Source: CAYSUS01 sp964434165
Lineage (GTDB): Bacteria > Planctomycetota > Planctomycetia > Pirellulales > Thermoguttaceae
Reading direction: 5' to 3'
Assembly: GCA_964434165.1 (NCBI GenBank)
Contig: CAYSUS010000003.1
Location: 62,001-126,000, forward strand
DNA length: 64,000 nt
Below are positions 16,885-24,698 of the stretch, piece by piece (positions within the stretch are counted from its first letter, which is position 1; every line of letters starts with the position of its first letter). The notes beneath the pieces were generated by a model that had not been told where the DNA came from, searched no databases, and worked only from the letters and a program-made list of their open reading frames with translations. A program made the translations under genes and the position numbers.

Positions 16885-17262
16885 ATGTCGTTCATGGTCG
16901 GTGGCGACGGGGGTTCGATGCCGAGGCCGGGCACCGGCGCCGCGTCGCCGAAACACCACCTCGTCCTGTTCAAGTATGCACTTCGGCGGCGCGCCTTGCT
17001 GGAGGGCAAACGCCTTGTCCGGCCAGGCCGACTCGATGCGGCCGAGGACGTCTTCGCTCCGACCTTGCGCGACCCGGCGTCGGCCGATGCGGACGCTGCG
17101 TTGGACCTTGGCAAGGTGCGAGCCGCGCGGACGCGATTCCTGCAGCAACTCAAGACGCTGGGGAAGGAGTTTCCTCAGGTGATCGACTCGCCAGGCCGGG
17201 TTTCGCGGCCATCGAGCCCGGCGAGAAACCCTCAAGGCGCCCGCAAGCGATTGCCGATCTAG
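16885..17262 (+). pseudogene. relic of a PEP-synthase-like (PEP-utilising) enzyme
   Basis: The frame encodes FKYALRRRALLEGKRLVRPG, RLDAAEDVF, LDLGKVRAARTRFLQQLK and EFPQVIDSPGR. These match, as I recognise them, the stretch between the ATP-binding and swivelling domains of PEP synthase or rifampicin-phosphotransferase-like proteins. A full protein would be 700-900 residues; only about 110 remain, and neither the ATP-grasp part nor the His-containing swivelling domain is present. The rest is Pro/Ser-rich. It is most likely a decaying fragment, 26 nt after the thioredoxin-like gene. Confidence 0.5.
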
Positions 17263-17405
17263 CGGCGACGGGGGGCGACAGGCGCCCGGAGTGCGGAATC
17301 TGGGCAGGAGGCGTAGCTTGGCGAGACCCTGCTTGCCCCTGCTTTGCGCAACACCCTCTTCGGAGGCAGACCGCCGGGCGCGCAGCCACACTTGGCACGG
17401 ACGCC

Positions 17406-19445
17406 ATGAGCATGCCCGCGGCCGAAGCTTTCGTCCCGAAGGCGGTTGACGACGCGCATCACGAAGTTCGGCGGCTTGCCGCCGAGGTCGCCCGTGTGGC
17501 GCGCTCGCACGTCTCTCCTGAGGATTTCCATGCCGAGCTCCTTTCCCGGGTCGTTGAGGCCGTGGGGGCGCTTGGCGGGGCCGTCTGGACGGCGGTGGAG
17601 AAGGGGCGCCTGAAGCTCGCCCAGGATCTGCGCCTTGACCCGGCGGAGCTCGCGCGCGACGCGGAGGCGCGGGATTGGCTTTCCCAAGCGCTGGCCGCCG
17701 CGTTGGAGGCCGGGCGCCCCAGGGCCATCCCGCCGGGGGCGTCCGGGGACGAGAGCCGCAACCCGACCGGTCGGCTGCAGTTTCTGATCCCCCTGCGCAC
17801 GGAGCTCGGGCCGGTGGGCGTCGTCCAGGTCGTGCAGCGTGCCGAGGCGGCGCTGACCGCGCCGAAGCAACTCCGGTTCCTGGTGCAGATGGGCCGGCTG
17901 GCCGAGGAATACCATCGCGCCCGGCAGCTCCGCCGGCTCGCCGCGCGCGAGGCCTTCTGGTTGCAGCTCGAGCGATTCGCCGAGGAGATCCACGCCCGGC
18001 TCTCGCCCGCGGCCACGGCCTTCACCCTGGCCAACGAGGGGCGACGACTGATCGAATGCGACCGCGCCAGCGTGGCCGTGGTCTGCGGGCGGGGGTGCCG
18101 TCTGGCGGCCGTCAGCGGGCAGGCCGAGCTCGACGCCCGCAGCACCGTGGCCCGCCTGCTGCAACGGCTCAGCGCCGCGGCGATCCGCTCGGGCGAGCCG
18201 ATCTGGTACGCCGGCGGCGGCGGGGAACTGCCGCCGCAGGTGGATCGCGTGCTGCACCGGTGCCTCGATGAAACGGCCGCCAAGGCCTTGGGGGTGCTTC
18301 CGCTCTATCCCGCGCGCCGCGAACAACACGCGCGCGAGGGACGCGCCGAACCGCGGCGGCCCGTCGGCGCGCTGGTGATCGAGCGTTTCGACGACGCGCA
18401 GCTCCCGCCCGAGATGCGGCGCCGCGCCGAGACCGTGTGCCGACACGCGGGCGGCGCGCTGGGCAACGCGCTGGAGCACGACGGCGTGTTTCTGCTGCCT
18501 TTGTGGAAGGCGGTGGGCCGCCAGGGCTGGGCGGCGACGGTTCGGGGGGTGCCCAGGCTCGCGGTGGCGGGCGCCGCCGTGGCGGCGGTGATCGCGTTTC
18601 TGATGCTGTATCCCGCCCGGCTCGAGCTGCAGGCGAAGGGAACGCTCCAGCCCGTCGTCCAGCGCGAGATATTCGCCGGCGTGCAAGGGCGCGTCGAGCG
18701 CGTCCACGTCCGGCACCGCGACCGCGTCCGCGGCCCGGACCCCGGGGCCGGCAGGCCGGGCACCTTGCTCTGCGAGCTTCGCAACCACGAGCTGGAGGAG
18801 CAGATCGCGCGGATCGCGGGCGAGCGCGCGACGCTCGAGCAGCAGATCGCCGCCAAGGGGCGATCGCTCCTGGAGGAACGGCCCACGGTGGCCGAGCGCA
18901 ATCGCATCTCGGCCGAGCTGACCGAGCTGAAGCAGCGCCTGAAGAGTATCGATCGCGAGTGGGATCTGTGCCGCCAGAAGCAGCGCGAGCTGGCGGTCCA
19001 CAGCCCGACCGAGGGCGAAGTGGTGACCTGGGACGTGCAGAACCTGCTGCGGCGGCGGCCGGTCGAGCGCGGTCAGCGCCTGATGCGGATCGCCGAGACG
19101 GACGGCCCCTGGCACCTGGAACTCGACGTGCCCGAGCACCGCATCGGGCACGTGGTGCGCGCCGCGCGCGCGTCCGACGCGCCGCCTCGCGTGTCTTTCA
19201 TCCTGGCGACGGACCCGGCGACGCGGTACGAGGGCAGGATCGACGAGATCCACGGCACGGCCGAGGTCCGCGGCCCGACCGGGAACGCGGTGCGCGTGAC
19301 CGTCGAGATCGACCCCGCGGACCTCGCGCATCGCATCCCCGGCGCCGGGGTCACCGCCCGCATCGATTGCGGGCCCTGCTCGCTGGGCTACGACCTGTTG
19401 CACGACGCGATCGCCTGGGCGCAGAGCACATGGTTCCGGTTATGA
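17406..19445 (+). CDS. GAF-domain / transmembrane / HlyD-type adaptor fusion
   Basis: The 679-residue protein is built as cytoplasmic GAF-like region (about residues 170-355, with ECDRASVAVVCGRG and RPVGALVIERF), one membrane helix (about 382-402, LAVAGAAVAAVIAF), then a HlyD-type periplasmic adaptor. The adaptor has a lipoyl/barrel-sandwich half, GTLQPVVQREIFAGVQGRVE, then a coiled coil (NHELEEQIARIAGERATLEQ) and a second half, VHSPTEGEVVTWDVQ. It is the first of three co-directed genes all carrying HlyD-like parts. A signal sensed by GAF could gate an export complex; this is inference. Confidence 0.85.
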   Translation: MSMPAAEAFVPKAVDDAHHEVRRLAAEVARVARSHVSPEDFHAELLSRVVEAVGALGGAVWTAVEKGRLKLAQDLRLDPAELARDAEARDWLSQALAAALEAGRPRAIPPGASGDESRNPTGRLQFLIPLRTELGPVGVVQVVQRAEAALTAPKQLRFLVQMGRLAEEYHRARQLRRLAAREAFWLQLERFAEEIHARLSPAATAFTLANEGRRLIECDRASVAVVCGRGCRLAAVSGQAELDARSTVARLLQRLSAAAIRSGEPIWYAGGGGELPPQVDRVLHRCLDETAAKALGVLPLYPARREQHAREGRAEPRRPVGALVIERFDDAQLPPEMRRRAETVCRHAGGALGNALEHDGVFLLPLWKAVGRQGWAATVRGVPRLAVAGAAVAAVIAFLMLYPARLELQAKGTLQPVVQREIFAGVQGRVERVHVRHRDRVRGPDPGAGRPGTLLCELRNHELEEQIARIAGERATLEQQIAAKGRSLLEERPTVAERNRISAELTELKQRLKSIDREWDLCRQKQRELAVHSPTEGEVVTWDVQNLLRRRPVERGQRLMRIAETDGPWHLELDVPEHRIGHVVRAARASDAPPRVSFILATDPATRYEGRIDEIHGTAEVRGPTGNAVRVTVEIDPADLAHRIPGAGVTARIDCGPCSLGYDLLHDAIAWAQSTWFRL

Positions 19446-19460
19446 GGGGTGAAGGCGATT

Positions 19461-19548
19461 GACGAGTGATGAGCAATGAATGCTGAATGACGAATGACGT
19501 GGTCAATCTTCCATTTCAATCCACCCCTGACCCCTGACTCCCGACTCC
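19461..19548. repeat. composite dispersed repeat, copy 2 (inverted)
   Basis: Reverse complement of the composite at 14590-14684: ATGAATGCTGAATGACGAATG, then ACGTGGTCAATCTTCC, then ACCCCTGACCCCTGACTCC. It ends right at the ATG (19550) of the second HlyD gene, so it forms that gene's upstream region. Confidence 0.7.
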
Positions 19549-19549
19549 C

Positions 19550-20575
19550 ATGCCCATGTCTTGTTCCGTTGTCGCAATCGCCGCTCTGCTGCTCGTGACC
19601 GGGCCCGAGGCCCGGTCGCCGGTCAGCGTGGTCGACGAGTCGCCCGGCCAGTTCCGCCTGAGCCAGTGCCTGGTGTCGTTGATCGACGAGGCCCAGGTCC
19701 CCGCGCAGGAGGCCGGCGTCCTCGTGGACATCCTCGTGCGCGAGGGACAGCAGGTGGCGGCAGGCGAGCGGCTCGCGCAGATCGACGACGCGCAGACCGT
19801 CAGCGCGTTGGAGGTCGCCACGCTCAAGCACGAAGTGGCTCAGGAGAAGGCCCAAAGCGACGTGGACGTGCGCTACGCGAGGGCGGCCTCGGAGGTCGCC
19901 CGGGTGGAGTACGAGCAGGCGTGGCGCGCGAACCAGAAGAGCGCCGGCGCGATCTCCGACACTGAGGTCCGTCGTCTGTATCTCACCGATCGCCGGGCGG
20001 TGCTCGCCATCGAGCAGGCCTCGCTCGACCTCCGCGTGGCCGCCATGGAGTCCAAGGTGTTCCAGGCGGAGCGGCACGCCGCGGCCCTGGCGGTCCAGCG
20101 CCGGCAGATCAGCGCGCCGCTGGACGGCGTCGTCGTCCAGGTGAATCGCCGCAAGGGCGAATGGGTCCAGCCCGGCGACCCCGTGGTCCACGTCGTGCGA
20201 ATGGATCGTCTCCGCGTCGAGGGCCTCCTGACGACCGGGGACGTGCGCGATCACGACGGCCGGCTCGTGGCGCGGGGCTGCTCCCCGGCGCGGATCGCCG
20301 GGCGCCCGGTGACCGTCGCCGTGCGCCTGGACGCGGGTCGGACCGAGACCTTCGAGGGCCGCGTCGTGTTCGTCAGCCCGCTGGTCCAGGCCGGCGGCGA
20401 ATACCGCTTCTGGGCCGAGGTGGTCAATCGCAAGCAGGCCGACCACTGGCTCCTGCTGCCGGGCATGATGGCCGAGATGACGATCCGCCTGGGGCCGTCG
20501 CGGGTGGCGGCCTCGGGGGAGGGAAACCCGGAATACGAAGCGCGGAATCCGAAACGAGCACGAAGGAGCGAATGA
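19550..20575 (+). CDS. HlyD-family periplasmic adaptor protein
   Basis: Residues 1-22 are a signal peptide. A HlyD/RND adaptor fold follows: PAQEAGVLVDILVREGQQV for the first lipoyl half, a long coiled coil (ALEVATLKHEVAQEKAQSDV to AAMESKVFQAERHAAAL), the second lipoyl half RRQISAPLDGVVVQVNRRKG and a beta-barrel with GRVVFVSPLVQAGGEYRFWA. The start at 19550 abuts the composite repeat. The final 20 residues are charged and Arg/Pro/Glu-rich. They are encoded by a GAATCCGAAA-type repeat, so the native end was probably near LGPSRVAAS. It lies between the GAF-HlyD and M50-HlyD genes. Confidence 0.88.
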   Translation: MPMSCSVVAIAALLLVTGPEARSPVSVVDESPGQFRLSQCLVSLIDEAQVPAQEAGVLVDILVREGQQVAAGERLAQIDDAQTVSALEVATLKHEVAQEKAQSDVDVRYARAASEVARVEYEQAWRANQKSAGAISDTEVRRLYLTDRRAVLAIEQASLDLRVAAMESKVFQAERHAAALAVQRRQISAPLDGVVVQVNRRKGEWVQPGDPVVHVVRMDRLRVEGLLTTGDVRDHDGRLVARGCSPARIAGRPVTVAVRLDAGRTETFEGRVVFVSPLVQAGGEYRFWAEVVNRKQADHWLLLPGMMAEMTIRLGPSRVAASGEGNPEYEARNPKRARRSE

Positions 20576-20725
20576 GGGAAGCGACAGAAGCAGGCCAGGC
20601 GCAGCATTGAAGCGCGGTTCGCAGATCGGCGCTCGATAGCGCGTGACCGCGCGGTTTCGAGCATTGCGGATTCGGTTTTCGTGCTTGTTTCGGGTTTCGA
20701 GTTTCGGATTTCGGATTCGGCACAT
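20515..20725. repeat. GAATCCGAAA-type repeats in inverted orientation
   Basis: Phrases such as CGGAATCCGAAACGAGCACG (about 20545-20564) and, inverted, TTTCGGATTTCGGATTCGG (about 20701-20719) flank a 70-nt centre. The left arm encodes the C-terminus of the HlyD protein. Confidence 0.6.
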
Positions 20726-20752
20726 TGCCACTAGCGCCCGGCGGATTCCTCC

Positions 20753-23017
20753 ATGTCCCTTGCCGCGTCCTCTCCCGCATCGAGCACGACCCGGCCGCTG
20801 GGGCTGCGCCGGCGCGCGGACCTTGAAGTCCGTCACCACCGGTTCGAGGGCCGCGGCTACTGGGTGGTCAAGGACCCGGTGGGGCTGAACTACTTCCGCT
20901 TTCACGAGGAAGAGTACGCCATCCTGGAGATGCTCGACGGCCGCGCGAGCCTGGAAGGCATCCGGCGGCGGTTCGAAAGCCGGTTCCGCCCGCAGACGAT
21001 TACGCTCGACGAGATCCACCGCTTCGCGGCCGTCCTCCACCGCAGCGGCCTGGCGCTATCCGACGCGCCGGGGCAGGGCGATGCGCTGCTGGATCAGGCC
21101 GCGCGGCAGCGCGGGCAGCGGCGATGGGGATCGGTGGCCAACCTGCTGGCGATCCGATTTCGCGGGTTCGACCCCGATCCGCTTCTCCGCGCGGTCTATC
21201 CTTCCTTGCGTTGGGCCTTCTCCGCACCGGCGATGGTGCTGTCGGCGATGCTGGCGCTCCTGGCGGTGTCGCTCGTGGTGATCCACTTCGACGCCTTCCA
21301 GGCCCGCCTGCCCGACTTCCACGGCTTCTTCAGCGCCCGCAACGTTCTCCTCCTCGCCGCGGTACTCGGGGGGATGAAGGTGCTGCACGAGCTCGGCCAC
21401 GGGCTGGCGTGCCGGCACTTCGGCGGCGAGTGCCATGAGATGGGGTTGATGCTCCTGGTGCTTACGCCGTGCCTCTACTGCGACACGTCCGACTCGTGGC
21501 TCCTGGCCAGCAAGTGGCGCCGGGCGGCCGTGGCCGCGGCCGGGATCTACGTCGAGGTCGTGCTCGCCAGCCTGGCCACGCTGGTGTGGTGGATCACGGA
21601 GCCGGGCCTGCTGAACAGCACGTGTCTCAGCGCGATGTTCGTGGGCTCGGTGAGCACGATCCTGTTCAACGGCAACCCGCTGTTGCGCTACGACGGCTAC
21701 TACGTCCTCTCCGACCTCCTCGAGGTGCCCAATCTGCGGCAGAAGTCGGCCGCCGTCTTGAGCCGCGCGATGGGGCGTTTGCTGCTGGGGATCCGCCCCG
21801 CCGCGGATCCCTTCCTTCCGCAGCGCGGAAAGGCCCTGTTCCTGACGTACGCCGTGGCATCGACCGTCTATCGGTGGCTGGTGCTGGCGGCGATCCTGCT
21901 GTTTCTGAACAAGGTGTTCGAGCCGGCACGCTTGAAGATCGTGGGCCAGGCCCTGGCCGCGGTCACGCTGGGCGCGCTGCTCGGCATGCCGCTCTATCGG
22001 CTGGTGCGGTTCTTCTACCTGCCGGGGAGGCTGGAAAAAGTGAAGCCCTTGCGTGCGATCGCCAGCGCCGCCGTGCTGGCCCTGGCCGCGGCTGGGATGC
22101 TCCTGGTGCCTTTGCCGCGCTACGTGGTCTGCATGCTGGAGGTCCAGCCCCGCGAGGCGGCCGCGGTGTACGTGGACGTGCCGGGCACGCTCTCGAACCT
22201 GGTGGTGCAGCCCGGCCAGCGCGTCTCGCGCGGCCAGATCCTGGCCGAGCTCCGCGACGCGGACGTCGAGCTGGCGGTGGCGCGCCTGGCCGCGCTGCGC
22301 GACCATTACCGGGTGAAGCTGGACAACGCCCGCTGGCAGCGGCACCGCGACCGGCGCGCGGCCGCCGAAGTGCGGCAACTGGAGGAGGCCCTGAAGACGG
22401 TCGAGGATCAGCTCGCCAAGCGCGAAGAAGACTCGCGACGACTGTGCCTGGCGGCCCCGGCCGACGGGATCGTGCTCGCCCCGCCCTGGACGCCTCCGCC
22501 CGAGGAGACCGACGGGCGACTGCCCGCGTGGTCGGGTACGCCTCTGGAGGAGCGCAACCTCGGCTGCCTGCTCCAGCCCGGCACGCTGCTGTGCCACATC
22601 GGCGATCCGCGCGCCATGGAGGCCGTGCTGGTCATCGACCAGGGCGACGTGGAGTTGGTGCGCGAGGGACAGGCCGTCGAGATCCTCTTGGAGGCCGACC
22701 CGCACCGGCCGATTGCCGCTCGCTCCGGACGCGGCGAGCAGAGGCCCCTGACGATCGACGAGATCGCACGGACCGATCTGAAGATCAGCTCGCAGCGCCT
22801 CTCGACCAAGTCGGGGGGCGACCTGCCCACGCGGACCGACGCGGCCGGCCGGGAACGGCCGAGGACCGTCGCCTACCAGGCCCGCGTGCCGCTGGACAAC
22901 CCCGACGGCCTGTTGCGAACCGGGCTTCGGGGCACCGCCCGCATCCGCGTGGAGGACCGGACCCTCGGCCAGCGCCTGTGGCGGCTGGCCTGCCGCACGG
23001 TGCGGTTTCGGCTTTAG
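20753..23017 (+). CDS. PqqD-like / M50 site-2 protease-like / HlyD fusion membrane protein
   Basis: The 754-residue protein begins with a PqqD-like domain (about residues 20-105: VVKDPVGLNYFRFHEEEYAI and AVLHRSGLALSD). A peptidase M50 membrane domain follows, with HELGH (His212, Glu213, His216) and NGNPLLRYDGYY, which probably supplies the third zinc ligand. After several membrane helices a HlyD-type adaptor part ends the protein (VDVPGTLSNLVVQPGQRVSR, coiled coil, DQGDVELVREGQAVEILLEA). PqqD domains bind peptide precursors in RiPP pathways, so this protein may recognise, cleave and export a peptide or protein. The cassette context supports export; the substrate is not in view. Confidence 0.87.
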   Translation: MSLAASSPASSTTRPLGLRRRADLEVRHHRFEGRGYWVVKDPVGLNYFRFHEEEYAILEMLDGRASLEGIRRRFESRFRPQTITLDEIHRFAAVLHRSGLALSDAPGQGDALLDQAARQRGQRRWGSVANLLAIRFRGFDPDPLLRAVYPSLRWAFSAPAMVLSAMLALLAVSLVVIHFDAFQARLPDFHGFFSARNVLLLAAVLGGMKVLHELGHGLACRHFGGECHEMGLMLLVLTPCLYCDTSDSWLLASKWRRAAVAAAGIYVEVVLASLATLVWWITEPGLLNSTCLSAMFVGSVSTILFNGNPLLRYDGYYVLSDLLEVPNLRQKSAAVLSRAMGRLLLGIRPAADPFLPQRGKALFLTYAVASTVYRWLVLAAILLFLNKVFEPARLKIVGQALAAVTLGALLGMPLYRLVRFFYLPGRLEKVKPLRAIASAAVLALAAAGMLLVPLPRYVVCMLEVQPREAAAVYVDVPGTLSNLVVQPGQRVSRGQILAELRDADVELAVARLAALRDHYRVKLDNARWQRHRDRRAAAEVRQLEEALKTVEDQLAKREEDSRRLCLAAPADGIVLAPPWTPPPEETDGRLPAWSGTPLEERNLGCLLQPGTLLCHIGDPRAMEAVLVIDQGDVELVREGQAVEILLEADPHRPIAARSGRGEQRPLTIDEIARTDLKISSQRLSTKSGGDLPTRTDAAGRERPRTVAYQARVPLDNPDGLLRTGLRGTARIRVEDRTLGQRLWRLACRTVRFRL

Positions 23018-23029
23018 GCATTGCGCCTA
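23015..23029. terminator. compact hairpin shared by two convergent stop codons
   Basis: TAGGC-ATTGC-GCCTA. The TAG stop of the plus gene and the TAG stop of the minus gene lie in the two arms. It may act as a small bidirectional transcription end; there is no U-tract. Confidence 0.35.
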
Positions 23030-24659
23030 CTGCGCCGCCGTGGGACGGACATGCAACTCTCGTGTCTTGCCCGCCTCCACGCGCGCGGCCAGGCCGGCGA
23101 TCAACTTGTTCCCGGTCCGGCGCAACGGCCCGGGCGCCAGCCCCGTCACTTCGTACGGACGATCCGGATCGACCACGAACCAGCGGGGCATCTCATTGAT
23201 CCGGGCCCAGTCGAGCGGCACGCCGCGGGCCTGCCAGCGCGGACCGTCGAAGTGCAGGCGGCCGTTCCAGCCTGACCGGCTGTGGAGCACTATTCGGAGC
23301 GCGTCGCCGGCCTGCTGCGCGCCGCACTCCAGATCGCCGTCGGCCGGCAAGGGGCGTACCCCGGCCGAGCAGAGCATGCGGTGCAGGCAGAGCGTGCGCC
23401 CGGTGCTGCCGTCGAAATGGCCGCCGCTGCCCGGACCGTAGCGCGCATCGGCCCGCCTGGCGCGGTGGCCGCCCTGGCGCGTAGCCCAGTCGAGCCAGTC
23501 GAATGCGCCGGGCAGGTCCGGCTGGCGGCCGGCCAGCACGATCATGCTCTCGTAGGAGTCGCTCCAGTCGTCGATGTTTCGGTTGGCGGGCCAGAGGGTG
23601 GCGTGGTGTTTCTCGAACCGCCCCCGATGCTCCAAGAGCCACGTGACCGGCTTGCGCAGCACGTCGCGATAGCGGTTCTCGCCCGTAGCGCGATCGTAGC
23701 TGTCCAGGGCGAAGAGCACGTAGCCCCAGGTGTCGGGCGGCTGGCCACGCTCGGCCTTGCCCCGGACGAGATCGACGCGTCGGGCCCAGAGGCCCGTCTC
23801 CGGATGGCGCGCTCTTTCGACGAGCCGGTCCAGNNNNNNNNNNGTCCAGGATGCGCCGCAGGGCCGCCCGATACGCGTCCGCCTTGGGGCGTTTCAGGCG
23901 GCACTCGACCACGAGCAGTTCCGCCAGGCCCGGCACCAGTTCGCAGCCGTGATCGACGAAGCGGACATGCCCGACCCGCTCCAGCGGGTCGTGCTGAAGA
24001 TACTCGTCGGCCAGCGACTCGGCGGCCTGGAGGTAGCGGACATCGCCGGAAAGGGCGTAGAGCCGGGCGAGGGTCTGCAGCAGGTTGCCGCGGGCCTCGT
24101 GGCCGGCGACGAGCCGCGCCAGGCCGCCGCGCCGGGCGCCCTCGGCGATCAAGGCATCGCACAGCCGCCGCATCTCGTCGTACCAGGCATTGTCCGTGCC
24201 CAGCACCTCCACGATCCGCACCAGGCCGTCGCGGAGCCATTCGGCAATGCCTGCAATGCGCGGCGCGCCGCGCTCGCCGCTTGCGAGATCCAACGGGGCG
24301 GGAAGGCCCGAGGGCGTAGTGCACAGCTCGATCGACCGGGTAAGGGTACGATGGAGCGGCCCGCCGGGCGCGATGTGGTCGGGCTCGACGTAATGGGCCA
24401 TCAGCACCAGGGAGGAGTAGTGGTCGGCCGCCTCGTTGGCGTAGTCCCATCGCCCGCCGCGACTGAACAGGCCCGTCTCCGCATCGAGCTTGTGCTCCAA
24501 CCATCCGTGGAGGATCGCGCGCACGCCGCGCGTGCATTCGGCGAAGATCGCGCCGCGGCGCGCGGCCTCGTCGCCGAGGGCGCGACCGCATAGCAGGATC
24601 GCGGCAAGCGCAGGAAGGGCTCGGGGAAGCCAGGGATGGATGCGTTGGCGCGTCTGCAT
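23027..24659 (-). CDS. secreted alpha/alpha-toroid-like protein, interrupted by scaffold gap
   Basis: Residues 1-29 are a signal peptide. The protein is rich in paired helices with Trp and aromatic clusters (GGRWDYANEAADHYSSLVLM, DTWGYVLFALDSYDRATG, LWPANRNIDDWSDSYESMI) and ends with a beta-rich part (NEMPRWFVVDPDRPYEVTG). This resembles six-hairpin glycosidase-like proteins; no named family is certain. A run of 10 N (23834-23843) breaks the frame. GTCCAG stands on both sides of the N run, and merging these copies restores one frame (RRILDRLVERARHPETGLW). So the gene is probably intact and about 540 residues long. Confidence 0.7.
23834..23843. other. assembly gap (10 N)
   Basis: Ten unknown bases. 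The flanks share the 6-mer GTCCAG on each side, so the true gap is probably negative, i.e. two contig ends that overlap. See the enclosing gene. Confidence 0.95.
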
Positions 24660-24698
24660 GAGCCGATGATGGTCGACGCCCGCAGGCGTGCAACCTCG

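Noticed and set aside
23027..24659. Real frameshift in the secreted toroid-like gene
   Set aside because: The shift is caused by ten N characters; merging the shared GTCCAG restores the frame.
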